Positions 45,009-55,316 are shown, counted from the first letter of the stretch. The stretch is DNA of 64,000 bases from Rhizobiaceae bacterium (GCA_017643025.1 JAEPOG010000006.1:1-64000), one strand, 5' to 3'. Numbers and translations are program-made. The notes: generated by a model from the letters alone, not told the origin.

Positions 45009-45356
45009 ATGGCGACGCATTTCCTCCCCGTTTCCACCGATGGCGAAAGCGAGCGCGGAGTACCGCCGCCGGACCGTATTATTTCAGGTTCGCCGACCTT
45101 CACGACCTGGAACGTCGAGGAAGCGCCGGGCGGTATCTATGCAGGCATCTGGGAAGCAACGCCGGGCAAATGGCGCATCGAATATGACGAATGGGAGTTC
45201 TGCCATATCCTCTCCGGCGTCTCGGTCATCGGGGAAGATGGCGGCGCGGCCCGCACCGTTCGCGCGGGCGACAGTTTCGTGCTGAGGCCGGGCTTCAAGG
45301 GAAGCTGGGAAGTCGTTGAAACGACTCGCAAGGAATATGTCATCCGAACCGCGTGA
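45009..45356 (+). CDS. Cupin domain protein (DUF861/EutQ-like)
   Basis: A 115-residue single cupin barrel. WEATPGKWRIEYDEWEFCHILSG matches the pattern of the DUF861 (Cupin_3) group, where EFCHILSG holds metal-ligand-type residues, and the second motif is AGDSFVLRPGFKGSWEV. The family includes ureidoglycolate-type and ethanolamine-locus proteins, but many members have no assigned activity. Its start lies just past the structured-RNA terminator, and it converges on the P450 gene. Confidence 0.85.
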   Translation: MATHFLPVSTDGESERGVPPPDRIISGSPTFTTWNVEEAPGGIYAGIWEATPGKWRIEYDEWEFCHILSGVSVIGEDGGAARTVRAGDSFVLRPGFKGSWEVVETTRKEYVIRTA

Positions 45357-45362
45357 TGCGGC

Positions 45363-46607
45363 TCACCAGATGCAATCCAGCTTCTCCAGACCGTGGAAAT
45401 GGTAGCTGTCGCGGTAGCGCGGCTCTTCCGCCAGCCTGATCCCGGGCAGGCGCTCGAACAGAACCCTCAGACTCTCCTGCAGTTCGATCCGCGCCAGCGG
45501 CGCGCCGATGCAGAAATGGATGCCGGCGCCAAACGAGACGTTTTTCTGGTCGCCCCGCTCGGGATTGAACGCCGCGGGCGCGCCAAACGAGGCGGGGTCG
45601 CGATTGGCAGCGCCCAGCAGCAGGCCGATACGGTCGCCGGGTTCGACCGTCACGCCCTCGACGATCTCAATCTGCTCGTAAGCGAAACGCGTGAACATGT
45701 GCAGCGGCGCGTCGAAGCGCAGGCACTCCTCCGCGGTGGCGGCTGTCGCTTCGGGCGAGCCGACGAAGCGGCGCGGGTCGCCGCCCTGGTGGAGAATGGC
45801 GCGGATGGCGTTGCCGGTCTGGTGCACGGTCGCCTCGTGTCCGGCATTGAGCAGCAGGATGGTCGAGGAAACGAGCTCGTCCTCGTTCAGTTTCTCCCCT
45901 TCCTCGCGCGCCGCGATCAGCAGGCTGAGCAGATCGTCGCCCGGGTTCCTGCGTCGCTCCTCGGCGTGTCGGCGGATGAAATCGCTGAACTCGCGCGCCG
46001 CCTCGTTGGCGCGCTCCTCGGTCGCGCGGTCGGCGCGCAGCGTGTACATTTCCACCATTCGGTGGGACCATTCGAGAAGCTGCGGCCCCAATTCGACCGG
46101 GACGCCCAGCATCTCGGCGATCACGGTGATCGGCACCGGCGTCGCCAGCGCCGGCAGCAGGTCGGCGCCGCCGTCGCCTTCGATCTTGTCGATCAATTCG
46201 TTGGCAAGCGCCGCGATGCGGGGCCTCAGTCGCTCCACCTGCCGCGAAACGAAAGCGCGGTTCACCAGCGCCCGCAGCCGCGTATGCGCCGGCGGTTCCA
46301 GTTCAAGCAGCGACGATAGCTCCGCCCTGTCGAAATCGGCGAGATGGCCGCGCGAACCGTCCTGGATGCCGGGCGGCCCCCACCGGTTCTCGCGGCCGAA
46401 GCGGCGGTCGCGCAGCAGCCGGTTGACGTCGTCATAGCCCGCGAAACACCAGAAGCCGTATTCCTCCCAGAAGAAGGCCGGCGCGTTTTCGTGCAAGAAG
46501 GCGTAGGCGGCATATGGGTCCTGCACGAAGGCCGGCTCGCACGGGTCGATGCTGGCGCGGCGCCTGGCGGGATCGAAGCTGAGATAGGGTGGCTGAGCGA
46601 CGGGCAT
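45363..46607 (-). CDS. Cytochrome P450
   Basis: A soluble bacterial P450 (414 residues). The I-helix region is LLLNAGHEATVHQTGNAI, with the oxygen-binding stretch reading AGHEAT rather than AGxDT. The ExxR motif lies in TAATAEECLRFDAPLHMFTRFA, and the heme-cysteine loop is VSFGAGIHFCIGAPLARIEL. No ferredoxin or reductase gene lies beside it. The substrate is unknown. It is divergent to the FAD oxidoreductase. Confidence 0.92.
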   Translation of the reverse strand: MPVAQPPYLSFDPARRRASIDPCEPAFVQDPYAAYAFLHENAPAFFWEEYGFWCFAGYDDVNRLLRDRRFGRENRWGPPGIQDGSRGHLADFDRAELSSLLELEPPAHTRLRALVNRAFVSRQVERLRPRIAALANELIDKIEGDGGADLLPALATPVPITVIAEMLGVPVELGPQLLEWSHRMVEMYTLRADRATEERANEAAREFSDFIRRHAEERRRNPGDDLLSLLIAAREEGEKLNEDELVSSTILLLNAGHEATVHQTGNAIRAILHQGGDPRRFVGSPEATAATAEECLRFDAPLHMFTRFAYEQIEIVEGVTVEPGDRIGLLLGAANRDPASFGAPAAFNPERGDQKNVSFGAGIHFCIGAPLARIELQESLRVLFERLPGIRLAEEPRYRDSYHFHGLEKLDCIW

Positions 46608-46683
46608 GCCGGCTCATTAGCGCGACTTGCGGTTGGCCCGCCAGACCGTATGGTGCGCGCCGCTGATATTGGAGTTTCGGGCC

Positions 46684-47787
46684 ATGCGCGTCATCGTCGT
46701 CGGGGCAGGTATTTCCGGCCTCTCCGCCGCGTGGGCGCTGACGAAGCGTGGCCACGACGTGACGCTGCTCGAACAGGGACCGATCCCGAACCCGCTTTCC
46801 GCCTCCGGTGACCACCATCGCATCATCCGCCGCGCTTATGGCGCTGCGACCAGCTACGCCCGCACCATCACCGAGGCCTACGACGCATGGGACGAGCTGT
46901 GGGCCGATCTGGGTCGCAGCCATCTCGACCGTCGCGGTTTTCTCTGCGTGTCGCGCGAGCCGGACGATGAGGCTGAGGATTATCTGGAAGGCATGAAGGC
47001 CGGCGGTTACCCGGTCGACGTTTTCGATGGCGATGAGGCGGCGAGGCGCTTTCCGTTCCTGGACGGCGGGTCCATCCGCTACGGCTTCACGTCGCCCGAT
47101 GGCGGCGCGCTGCACTGCAAGCTGATCGCCTCAGACATGCTCGATTGGCTGAGGAAGCACGGCGCAGAATGCAGGGCGGAGACGAAGGTTGTCTCGATCG
47201 ACGGAGACGGCGGCACCGTCAGCCTTGCATCAGGAGAGCACCTGACCGCCGACCGGATCGTCGTCACCGCCGGCGCCTGGGCCCCGAAGCTGGTTCCGGA
47301 CTTGACGCAGAACCTGACTACCTACCGAACGGCCGTCGTCTATCTCGAGCCTCCCGCCGACCTCAAAGCGGCATGGGACGCCGCGCCGGTCATCCTCGAT
47401 GTCGGCGGCAAGACGGACGGCTACATCCTGCCGCCGTCCGGCACCGGCGGACTGAAGTTCGGTTCGGGCCTGCACAAGGAAAAATGGCCCGACGCCGATG
47501 CCGGTCGCGAGCCGAGACCGGGCGAGGGAGAGGCAGTGCGCGACCTGTTCGCGCCGCCCATGCACAGGCTGGGCGAGTACAAGGTGATCGACGTCGTCAC
47601 CTGCGCCTACACCTTCACGTCGGACGAAACGTTCTACGCAGCCGAACGCGGCAAGGCGCTCATCGTCTCGGCCTGTTCCGGCCACGGCTACAAGTTCGGC
47701 GCTGCCGTCGGCCGGCGCATAGCGGATGCGGTGGAATCCGGGAACGCGGACAGATTGGCACGCTGGTTGCGCGCGGAAGCGCCCTGA
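46684..47787 (+). CDS. FAD-dependent oxidoreductase (DAO family)
   Basis: A D-amino-acid/sarcosine-oxidase-type flavoprotein of 367 residues. The FAD dinucleotide motif opens the protein (RVIVVGAGISGLSAAWALTKRGHDVTLLEQ), followed by a second FAD-contact region IVVTAGAWAPKLVP and the late ALIVSACSGHGYKFGAAVGRRIAD. ATG 46684 is chosen because it starts directly with the Rossmann strand. N-methyl amino acids or D-amino acids are likely substrates, but this is not resolved. It diverges from the P450. Confidence 0.87.
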   Translation: MRVIVVGAGISGLSAAWALTKRGHDVTLLEQGPIPNPLSASGDHHRIIRRAYGAATSYARTITEAYDAWDELWADLGRSHLDRRGFLCVSREPDDEAEDYLEGMKAGGYPVDVFDGDEAARRFPFLDGGSIRYGFTSPDGGALHCKLIASDMLDWLRKHGAECRAETKVVSIDGDGGTVSLASGEHLTADRIVVTAGAWAPKLVPDLTQNLTTYRTAVVYLEPPADLKAAWDAAPVILDVGGKTDGYILPPSGTGGLKFGSGLHKEKWPDADAGREPRPGEGEAVRDLFAPPMHRLGEYKVIDVVTCAYTFTSDETFYAAERGKALIVSACSGHGYKFGAAVGRRIADAVESGNADRLARWLRAEAP

Positions 47788-47796
47788 ACTGACTGC

Positions 47797-48522
47797 CTAC
47801 CCGCAGCGCCCGCCGACGCGAACCGGACGCCACCCGCTATGGCCGGGGCTCACCTGCACCTGCCGCGCTACCGTCTCGTAGACCGGTGCGGTGTGGCGAA
47901 CGCGCCTTTCGGCCGGACGGATCACGACGCGCTCGGTCACATAGCCGTACTCGGCGGGGATGACATGCCGTTCCCTCTGTGCGGGGCTTACCAGCACCTG
48001 CCGCTTCTCATAGCCGTAGCGGGCGGGGATGGTCTCGTGAACGACGCGGGCCGGATGAACCACAACTGTCTCGGCCACGTTTCGGTAGACTGGCGGTCGC
48101 GTGATCTTGCAAAGCACCTTGCGCCCGTCGATCCAGCGCCACTCCCAGTCATAGCCGCCCTGGCTGACAAGCACCTTGCGGTGAACCGTGCGTGTGACTG
48201 CGGGTATCGTGCGAGCAACCGTCCGTGCCGGTTCGATCAGAACGCGCTCCCGTTGCCAGGCGTACCTGGCAGGTACGTTTGTATAGGTGACCCGCTCCGG
48301 CCTGATCTGCACATGGCGCCGCTGCGTGCCGTAGACCGCGGGAATCTCTTCGTAATATCGACCGCCCGGCGAGACCATCACCTTCTCGTAGACGGTCCTG
48401 TAGGTCGGAGGCTGATGCACGCGCTCATAGCAGGAGGCGGCATAGCTGCCGGCCGCTGTCTGCGTGACCATTGCCGAAAGTGCGACGACCGCAACGAAAG
48501 CGGTTGCTGATTTCCTACGCAT
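47797..48522 (-). CDS. Secreted protein with eight ~23-residue repeats
   Basis: A 241-residue exported protein. The signal peptide (SATAFVAVVALSAMVTQTAAGSYAA) is followed by eight tandem units of about 23 residues with the consensus PxxYxxVxxxVxVxPxxxxxxxI/V. Clear examples are PARYAWQRERVLIEPARTVARTI and PAEYGYVTERVVIRPAERRVRHT. Unit 4 carries a tryptophan-rich insertion (DWEWRWIDGRKVLCKITR). It is basic overall, with Cys at both ends (ASCYERV and GGRCG). I do not recognise a named domain. Similar 'hypothetical' proteins may exist in rhizobia. ATG 48522 is set by the signal peptide. Confidence 0.8.
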   Translation of the reverse strand: MRRKSATAFVAVVALSAMVTQTAAGSYAASCYERVHQPPTYRTVYEKVMVSPGGRYYEEIPAVYGTQRRHVQIRPERVTYTNVPARYAWQRERVLIEPARTVARTIPAVTRTVHRKVLVSQGGYDWEWRWIDGRKVLCKITRPPVYRNVAETVVVHPARVVHETIPARYGYEKRQVLVSPAQRERHVIPAEYGYVTERVVIRPAERRVRHTAPVYETVARQVQVSPGHSGWRPVRVGGRCG

Positions 48523-48758
48523 GGCACCCCACTCCACAAATACGCCATGAACACATACGCCGCACGGCAAACCTTAACGGGGAAGACGCACCGCGGAAAG
48601 GGTCTCGTTAAGATTCCTGAACAGTCAAGGTTAACGGCCTGACCGGATGGCCAGTCGCCGCCGCCAGCCTTGCGTTCGGTCGAGACTGCATCCTATCTAC
48701 AGCGAGACTACATCCGATTCCCGGCTCTGCCGGCGCCATGCTGTTCAAGGACGCTTCC

Positions 48759-49397
48759 ATGAGAGACCCTGTCGAAACCTACATGAACCTCGTGCCGATG
48801 GTGGTTGAGCAGACCAACCGCGGCGAGCGCGCCTTCGACATCTTCTCGCGGTTGCTCAAGGAACGCATCATCTTCATCACGGGTCCGATCGAGGACGGCA
48901 TGGCGACGCTGGTTTCGGCGCAACTGCTCTTTCTCGAGGCCGAGAACCCGAAGAAGGAAATCAACCTCTACATCAACTCGCCGGGCGGCGTGGTGACGTC
49001 GGGGTTGGCGATGTACGACACGATGCAGTTCGTGAAGCCGCCGGTAGCCACGCTGTGCCTGGGGCAGGCGGCGTCGGCGGGCTCGTTGCTTCTGACCGCC
49101 GGCCACAAGGACATGCGCTACATTCTCCCCAATGCGCGCGTGCTTCTTCACCAGCCTTCGGGAGGCTTCCAGGGCCAGGCATCCGACATCGAGCGCCACG
49201 CCCAGGACATCATCAAGATCAAGCGTCGCCTGAACGAGATCTACGTCAAGCATACCGGCCAGGACTACGACACGATCGAAAAGACGCTCGACCGCGACCA
49301 CATCATGTCGGCCGAGGAAGCTTGTGAGTTCGGCATCGTCGACAAGGTGATCACCTCGCGCGAGGCGATCGAATCAGGCGAATCGAAGGGCGAGTGA
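48759..49397 (+). CDS. clpP: ATP-dependent Clp protease proteolytic subunit
   Basis: The barrel-forming serine peptidase that works with ClpX/ClpA. The 212-residue protein has its catalytic Ser in [11 protein letters not shown] (residue ~106), His in VLLHQPSGG (~131) and the Asp in the [14 protein letters not shown] region. ATG 48759 follows AAGGAC at good spacing and gives the usual N-terminus; ATG 48738 would add seven residues. clpX follows 258 bp later. Confidence 0.95.
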   Translation: MRDPVETYMNLVPMVVEQTNRGERAFDIFSRLLKERIIFITGPIEDGMATLVSAQLLFLEAENPKKEINLYINSPGGVVTSGLAMYDTMQFVKPPVATLCLGQAASAGSLLLTAGHKDMRYILPNARVLLHQPSGGFQGQASDIERHAQDIIKIKRRLNEIYVKHTGQDYDTIEKTLDRDHIMSAEEACEFGIVDKVITSREAIESGESKGE

Positions 49398-49655
49398 CAC
49401 CCGTTTGCGCATGACGCGAATTTGAAACTTCTGCGTCATTTCGGCCACAATCGGCGGTTTCCTGCGGTATGGCGGCGGCCTACGTTAAGCCTATATTGAT
49501 TTTCGGCGGCTTAGCTTCGTTTGGGGAAAGCGACTCGTTGCCGTGACTTCTGATTTGTGTTTCGTTCAGAATGCGCTTTGATTGAGCGGTTGAGCGGCCC
49601 AGGAAACGCTCTCGCTGCCGGGGTTAGGCAGCGGTGGTACTGAGAGGACTGGACT

Positions 49656-50930
49656 ATGAGCAAGGTCAGCAACGGCGGCGGCGACTCCAAGAATACGCTG
49701 TATTGCTCGTTCTGCGGCAAGAGCCAGCATGAGGTCCGCAAGCTGATCGCGGGTCCGACGGTTTTCATCTGCGACGAGTGCGTCGAGCTTTGCATGGACA
49801 TCATCCGCGAGGAGAACAAGTCCTCGATGGTGAAGTCGCGCGAGGGTGTTCCGACCCCGCAGGAAATCCTCAAGGTGCTCGACGACTATGTGATCGGCCA
49901 GTCGCACGCCAAGCGCGTTCTGTCGGTCGCCGTCCATAACCACTACAAACGCCTCGCGCATGCCGCGAAGGGCAACGACGTTGAACTGGCGAAGTCGAAC
50001 ATCCTGCTGATCGGCCCGACGGGCTGTGGCAAGACGCTGCTTGCCCAGACGCTGGCGCGCATCATTGACGTACCGTTCACGATGGCCGACGCAACGACGC
50101 TGACCGAAGCCGGTTATGTCGGCGAGGACGTCGAGAACATCATCCTGAAGCTGCTGCAGTCGGCCGACTACAATGTCGAGCGCGCGCAGCGCGGCATTGT
50201 CTATATCGACGAGATCGACAAGATCAGCCGCAAGTCGGACAACCCGTCCATCACCCGCGACGTGTCGGGCGAGGGCGTCCAGCAGGCGCTGCTCAAGATC
50301 ATGGAAGGCACGGTGGCTTCCGTGCCGCCGCAGGGCGGCCGCAAGCATCCGCAGCAAGAATTCCTGCAGGTCGATACCGCCAACATCCTGTTCATCTGCG
50401 GTGGCGCGTTTGCCGGCCTCGACAAAATCATCTCCGACCGCGGCCGAAAGACCTCGATCGGGTTTGGCGCCAGCGTTTCCTCTCCCGAGGACCGCCGCAC
50501 CGGCGATCTTTTCCGCCTCGTCGAGCCGGAAGATCTGCTGAAGTTCGGCCTCATCCCGGAATTCGTCGGCCGTCTGCCGGTGCTCGCCACGCTCGAGGAT
50601 CTGAGCGAGGACGCACTGATTCAGATTCTGATGGAGCCGAAGAACGCGCTTGTGAAACAGTATCAGCGCCTGTTCGAAATGGAGAACGTGGAACTGACCT
50701 TCCACGAAGGCGCCTTGTCGGCCATCGCCAAGCGGGCGATCGAACGCAAGACCGGCGCCCGCGGCCTGCGCTCCATCATGGAAGCGATCCTTCTCGACAC
50801 CATGTTCGAGCTGCCGGCTCTTGAAGGTGTGCAGGAAGTGGTGATTTCCGACGAGGTGGTGCAGGGCAATGCACGCCCGCTCTACATCTACGCGGAGCGA
50901 GAGAAGGAAAAGGGCAACGCGTCGGCCTGA
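49656..50930 (+). CDS. clpX: ATP-dependent Clp protease ATP-binding subunit ClpX
   Basis: The AAA+ unfoldase of the ClpXP protease (424 residues). The N-terminal C4 zinc-binding domain is [19 protein letters not shown]...[10 protein letters not shown]. Walker A is [15 protein letters not shown], Walker [11 protein letters not shown], and pore-loop and sensor residues are in place with a [13 protein letters not shown] sensor-2 helix. The clpP-clpX-lon order is conserved across alphaproteobacteria. Confidence 0.97.
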   Translation: MSKVSNGGGDSKNTLYCSFCGKSQHEVRKLIAGPTVFICDECVELCMDIIREENKSSMVKSREGVPTPQEILKVLDDYVIGQSHAKRVLSVAVHNHYKRLAHAAKGNDVELAKSNILLIGPTGCGKTLLAQTLARIIDVPFTMADATTLTEAGYVGEDVENIILKLLQSADYNVERAQRGIVYIDEIDKISRKSDNPSITRDVSGEGVQQALLKIMEGTVASVPPQGGRKHPQQEFLQVDTANILFICGGAFAGLDKIISDRGRKTSIGFGASVSSPEDRRTGDLFRLVEPEDLLKFGLIPEFVGRLPVLATLEDLSEDALIQILMEPKNALVKQYQRLFEMENVELTFHEGALSAIAKRAIERKTGARGLRSIMEAILLDTMFELPALEGVQEVVISDEVVQGNARPLYIYAEREKEKGNASA

Positions 50931-50956
50931 CCTCCAGATCGACTGCAAGTAACTAG

Positions 50957-50976
50957 ACGGCGCCTTCGGGCGCCGT
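50957..50976 (+). terminator. Hairpin terminator after clpX
   Basis: ACGGCGCC-TTCG-GGCGCCGT is an 8-bp stem with a UUCG loop, followed by TGTCGTTTCT. The T tract is weak, so termination may be partial or Rho-assisted. Confidence 0.6.
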
Positions 50977-51176
50977 TGTCGTTTCTGGGCACTACCCGTA
51001 AGGGCGGGTCGCTTGCCCTTGATCTTTGTACCCAAGCACTCCAACTAACCTTAACTACCACGGGCAGGGACACGTGCTTCAGCGGCCAAGCTTGGCCCAT
51101 AGGCGGATCGCCCTGCAATCGCTACAATAAGGATTCGCGGCTGGCTCCCAGCAGCCGCGCCATGAAAGGCTGACTG

Positions 51177-53591
51177 ATGACAAATTCACCCCGTCAGGCG
51201 GGCAACGTCTATCCCATCCTGCCGCTGCGCGACATTGTGGTCTTCCCGCACATGATCGTGCCGCTGTTCGTGGGTCGGGAGAAGTCGATCAAGGCGCTCG
51301 AGGACGTGATGGGCGCGGATAAGCAGATCCTGCTTGCGACCCAGAAGAACGCGGCGGACGACGATCCCAATCGCGACGAGATTTACGACATCGGCACGCT
51401 CGCCAACGTGCTGCAGCTCCTAAAGCTGCCGGACGGCACCGTGAAGGTGCTTGTCGAGGGCACGGCGCGGGCCCGCGTTACGAGCTTTACCGATCGCCCC
51501 GAGTTCCATGAGGGCCATGCAGAGATTCTGCCCGAGCCTGAGGAGAACCAGGTCGAGGTCGAGGCGCTGGCGCGCTCCGTGGTCTCGGACTTCGAGAACT
51601 ACGTGAAGCTCAACAAGAAGATCTCGCCCGAGGTTGTCGGCGCGGCGAGCCAGATCGAGGACTACTCGAAGCTGGCCGACACCGTCGCTTCGCACCTCGC
51701 CATCAAAATCCCCGAAAAGCAGGAGATGCTGGCCACGCTTTCCATCCGCGAGCGGCTGGAGAAGGCCATGGGCTTCATGGAAGCCGAAATCTCGGTGCTC
51801 CAGGTGGAGAAGCGCATCCGTTCGCGCGTCAAGCGCCAGATGGAGAAGACGCAGCGCGAGTACTACCTCAACGAGCAGATGAAGGCGATCCAGAAGGAGC
51901 TTGGCGAGGGCGAGGACGGCCGCGACGAGGTGGCCGAGCTCGAGGAGCGCATCAAGAAGACCAAGCTGTCGAAGGAAGCGCGCGAGAAGGCGAATGCGGA
52001 GCTGAAGAAGCTGCGCAACATGTCGCCGATGTCGGCGGAGTCCACCGTCGTGCGCAACTATCTCGACTGGATGCTGTCGATCCCGTGGGGCAAGAACTCC
52101 AAGGTGAAGCGTGACCTGCACCATGCGCAGGATGTGCTCGACACGGATCATTACGGCCTGGAGAAGGTCAAGGACCGCATCGTCGAATACCTCGCCGTGC
52201 AGAGCCGCCAGAAGAAGATCAAGGGGCCGATCCTGTGCCTCGTCGGACCCCCCGGCGTCGGCAAGACCTCGCTCGGCAAGTCCATCGCCAACGCGACGGG
52301 ACGCGAGTTCGTGCGCATGGCGCTGGGCGGCGTGCGTGACGAGGCCGAAATCCGCGGCCACCGCCGCACCTATATCGGCTCGATGCCCGGCAAGGTCATC
52401 CAGTCGATGAAGAAGGCGAAGAAGTCCAACCCGCTCTTCCTGCTCGACGAGATCGACAAGATGGGCATGGACTTCCGTGGCGATCCGTCGTCGGCGCTGC
52501 TTGAGGTTCTCGACCCCGAGCAGAACTCGACCTTCATGGATCACTATCTGGAGGTCGAATACGACCTCTCGAATGTGATGTTCGTGACGACGGCTAATAC
52601 GCTGAACATTCCGCCGGCCCTGATGGACCGCATGGAGATCATCCGTATCGCCGGTTACACCGAGGACGAGAAGGTGGAGATCGCCAAGCGGCATTTGCTG
52701 CCCAAGGCGATCCGCGAGCATGCGCTGCAGCCGAAGGAGTTCACGGTTTCGGAAGACGCTGTCCGCGAGCTGATCCGCGTCTACACGCGTGAAGCGGGCG
52801 TGCGTAACCTCGAGCGCGAGTTGATGAAGCTGGCGCGCAAGGCCGTGACCGAGATCGTCAAGACCAAGAAGAAGTCGATCCGCGTCACGCCGAAGAACCT
52901 CGACGAGTATCTGGGCGTGCCGCGTTTCCGCTACGGCCAGATAGAGGGCGAGGATCAGGTCGGCGTCGTCACCGGACTTGCCTGGACCGAAGTCGGCGGC
53001 GAGTTGCTGACGGTGGAAGGCGTCATGATGCCCGGCAAGGGCAAGATGACCGTCACCGGCAATTTGCGCGACGTGATGAAGGAGTCGATCTCCGCTGCTG
53101 CGTCTTATGTGCGGAGCAGGGCTGTCGATTTCGGCATCGAGCCGCCACTCTTCGACAAGAAGGACATCCACGTGCACGTTCCGGAAGGCGCGACGCCCAA
53201 GGACGGTCCTTCCGCCGGCACGGCGATGGCCACCGCGATCATCTCGGTGCTGACCGGTATTCCGGTACGCAAGGATGTCGCCATGACCGGCGAGATCACC
53301 CTGCGCGGCCGCGTGCTGCCGATCGGCGGCCTCAAGGAGAAGCTGCTTGCGGCTTTGCGCGGCGGCATCAAGAAGGTGCTGATCCCCGAGGAAAACGCCA
53401 AGGACCTGGCGGAAATCCCGGAAAGCGTGAAGAACGGGCTTGAGATCATTCCCGTCAGCCGCGTCGGCGAGGTGCTGGGCCATGCGCTCGTGCGCATGCC
53501 GGAGCCGATCGAGTGGACCGAGCCGGTAGATCAGCCGGCAGGTTCGAAGGACAAGATCGAAGAATCGGTCCAGCAGCCTCTGGCGCACTGA
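51177..53591 (+). CDS. lon: ATP-dependent Lon protease
   Basis: A hexameric AAA+ protease (804 residues) that degrades misfolded and regulatory proteins; in alphaproteobacteria this includes cell-cycle factors. The N-terminal substrate domain (1-300) is followed by Walker [16 protein letters not shown], Walker [12 protein letters not shown] and the serine-lysine dyad: Ser near 679 in [11 protein letters not shown] and Lys near 722 in [11 protein letters not shown]. All elements are intact. Confidence 0.97.
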   Translation: MTNSPRQAGNVYPILPLRDIVVFPHMIVPLFVGREKSIKALEDVMGADKQILLATQKNAADDDPNRDEIYDIGTLANVLQLLKLPDGTVKVLVEGTARARVTSFTDRPEFHEGHAEILPEPEENQVEVEALARSVVSDFENYVKLNKKISPEVVGAASQIEDYSKLADTVASHLAIKIPEKQEMLATLSIRERLEKAMGFMEAEISVLQVEKRIRSRVKRQMEKTQREYYLNEQMKAIQKELGEGEDGRDEVAELEERIKKTKLSKEAREKANAELKKLRNMSPMSAESTVVRNYLDWMLSIPWGKNSKVKRDLHHAQDVLDTDHYGLEKVKDRIVEYLAVQSRQKKIKGPILCLVGPPGVGKTSLGKSIANATGREFVRMALGGVRDEAEIRGHRRTYIGSMPGKVIQSMKKAKKSNPLFLLDEIDKMGMDFRGDPSSALLEVLDPEQNSTFMDHYLEVEYDLSNVMFVTTANTLNIPPALMDRMEIIRIAGYTEDEKVEIAKRHLLPKAIREHALQPKEFTVSEDAVRELIRVYTREAGVRNLERELMKLARKAVTEIVKTKKKSIRVTPKNLDEYLGVPRFRYGQIEGEDQVGVVTGLAWTEVGGELLTVEGVMMPGKGKMTVTGNLRDVMKESISAAASYVRSRAVDFGIEPPLFDKKDIHVHVPEGATPKDGPSAGTAMATAIISVLTGIPVRKDVAMTGEITLRGRVLPIGGLKEKLLAALRGGIKKVLIPEENAKDLAEIPESVKNGLEIIPVSRVGEVLGHALVRMPEPIEWTEPVDQPAGSKDKIEESVQQPLAH

Positions 53592-53609
53592 AGTGCTATT
53601 AACAGTCGA

Positions 53610-53639
53610 AAAAGGCCGGGCATATTAGCCCGGCCTTTT
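53610..53639 (+). terminator. Rho-independent terminator of lon
   Basis: A 12-bp stem AAAAGGCCGGGC / GCCCGGCCTTTT surrounds the ATATTA loop and ends in TTTTG. It is symmetrical enough to work on both strands. Confidence 0.92.
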
Positions 53640-53700
53640 GTTTAAAGCCCAAAATAGCCCTGAAAAGCGCGGAAAACATGGGTTTCGGGCTGATTAATGC

Positions 53701-53729
53701 TTGGTCGGCAAGCATCATTCCCCTAGAGT
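53701..53729 (+). promoter_or_regulatory. Sigma-70-type promoter of hupB
   Basis: TTGGTC (53701-53706) and TAGAGT (53724-53729) are separated by 17 bp, about 55 bp before the hupB ATG. The -35 overlaps the inverted repeat TGCTTG-GTCGG-CAAGCA (53698-53714), which could bind a regulator. Confidence 0.5.
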
Positions 53730-53784
53730 TCGCGCCTACCGGTTGAGTCGTAATCGTCCGGTCTTCACAGGGAAGGATTCCTTT

Positions 53785-54057
53785 ATGAACAAGAACGAGC
53801 TTGTATCCGCGGTCGCCGACGAGGCCAATCTGTCGAAGGCCGACGCCCAGTCCGCTGTCGACGCGGTATTTTCAGCAATCACCAAGGAACTGAAGAAGGG
53901 CGGCGACGTCCGTCTTGTCGGTTTTGGCAATTTCTCCGTCTCGAAGCGCGCTGCAAGTGTCGGGCGCAACCCGCAGACCGGCGCGGCCGTCAACATTCCG
54001 GCACGCACGGTGCCGAAGTTTTCCGCAGGCAAGGGCCTCAAAGACGCCGTCAACTAA
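53785..54057 (+). CDS. hupB: DNA-binding protein HU
   Basis: A 90-residue histone-like protein that bends and compacts DNA as a dimer. Signatures: NKNELVSAVADEANLSKADAQSAVDAVF and the DNA-intercalating arm GRNPQTGAAVNIPARTVPKFSAGKGLKDAVN. ATG 53785 is the family start, preceded by AAGGA. Confidence 0.96.
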   Translation: MNKNELVSAVADEANLSKADAQSAVDAVFSAITKELKKGGDVRLVGFGNFSVSKRAASVGRNPQTGAAVNIPARTVPKFSAGKGLKDAVN

Positions 54058-54087
54058 GCCGGTATTTCCCAGCCGGTATTCATCGGG

Positions 54088-54112
54088 GCCGGGCATTAGC
54101 CCGGCTTCTTTG
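54088..54112 (+). terminator. Rho-independent terminator of hupB
   Basis: GCCGGGC-ATTA-GCCCGGC (54088-54105) is followed by TTCTTTG. The stem core is the same as in the lon terminator. Confidence 0.85.
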
Positions 54113-54122
54113 ATTCTGGGCG

Positions 54123-55316
54123 TCAGGTCACCGCCGCGCGACGGTGGTAATCTGGATGGTCCCACAGCCGGTCGGCCATGACCTCGGCGAGAATTTCGAT
54201 GGCCTTATCGATGTCGGCCTCGCCCAGATAGAGCGGCGTGATGCCGAAGCGCATGATGTCGGGCGCACGGAAATCGCCGATGACACCCCGCGCGATCAGC
54301 GCCTGCATGGCCGCGTAGCCGTTTTCGAATGCGAACGAGACCTGCGAGCCGCGCCGGTGCGGATCGCGCGGGCTGACCAACTGCACCTCAGAGCAATGGG
54401 CTTCGACGCCCGCGATGAAGCGCTCGCTGAGTTCGATCGAGCGGCTTCGCAGATCGGTCATGTCGACTGCGCCCCAAACGTCGAGCGCCGCCTCCAGCGC
54501 AGCCATCTGGATGACCGGCGGCGTGCCGACGCGCATACGCTCGACGCCGCGTCCCGCCCGGTAGGCAAGGTCGAATGCGAATGGCGCTTCATGGCCGAGC
54601 CAGCCGGATAGAGCGGGCAGGGCGTTTTTCGAGTGGCGCGGCGCGACATAGATGAAGGCCGGCGCGCCCGGCCCGCCATTGAGGAACTTGTACGTGCACC
54701 CGACAGCGAAATCCGCCCCGGCGCCTGCCAGATTGACAGGGAGGGCGCCTGCGCTGTGCGCGAGGTCCCAGACGGTGATTGCCCCCGCGGCATGCGCGGC
54801 CCGCGTGAGCGCCTTCATGTCGTGGAGTCGGCCGGTGCGATAGTCGACTTCGGTCAGCATGAGGACTGCGACGCTATCATCGATGTTTGCCGCGACATCC
54901 TCGGGTTCAACGGTTTTCAACCGGTAGCCGTTGCCGAGCTGGCCGAGCAATCCCTCGGCCATGTACAGGTCCGATGGAAAGTTTCCTTTGTCGGACAATA
55001 CGATACGTCGATCCGGGCGCATGGCGAGCGCAGCGGCGAGCGCCTGGTAGACTTTGATCGACAGCGTGTCGCCGGTGACGACGGAGCCGGATTCGGCACC
55101 GATCAGCCGCGCGATGCGATTCCCGATGCGTGATGGCTGCTCCATCCATCCAGCCTTGTTCCAGGCGGTGATAAGCATCTCGCCCCATTCACGCTCGACA
55201 GCGGCTTTGGCGCGTTCGGCGGCGGTGCGCGGAAGCGGGCCGAGCGAGTTGCCGTCCAGATAGACAACGCCCTCGGGCAGGTAGAACATTGCCCGCGTCG
55301 CTTCGAAATCGGTCAT
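54123..55316 (-). CDS. kynU: Kynureninase
   Basis: A PLP enzyme (397 residues) cleaving kynurenine to anthranilate and alanine in tryptophan catabolism. Family features are VYLDGNSLGPLPRTAAERAKAAVEREW at the start, VWDLAHSAGALPV, the PLP-lysine stretch FAVGCTYKFLNGGPGAPAF, the loop GHEAPFAFDLAYRAGRGVERMRVGTPPVI and a late RFGITPLYLGEADIDKAIEILAEVM. No kynA or kynB lies in the window. It is convergent with hupB. Confidence 0.92.
   Translation of the reverse strand: MTDFEATRAMFYLPEGVVYLDGNSLGPLPRTAAERAKAAVEREWGEMLITAWNKAGWMEQPSRIGNRIARLIGAESGSVVTGDTLSIKVYQALAAALAMRPDRRIVLSDKGNFPSDLYMAEGLLGQLGNGYRLKTVEPEDVAANIDDSVAVLMLTEVDYRTGRLHDMKALTRAAHAAGAITVWDLAHSAGALPVNLAGAGADFAVGCTYKFLNGGPGAPAFIYVAPRHSKNALPALSGWLGHEAPFAFDLAYRAGRGVERMRVGTPPVIQMAALEAALDVWGAVDMTDLRSRSIELSERFIAGVEAHCSEVQLVSPRDPHRRGSQVSFAFENGYAAMQALIARGVIGDFRAPDIMRFGITPLYLGEADIDKAIEILAEVMADRLWDHPDYHRRAAVT

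Noticed and set aside
51015..51110. Heat-shock sigma-32 promoter before lon
   Set aside because: Several CTTG and CCCAT-like words exist, but none pair at correct spacing with confidence.
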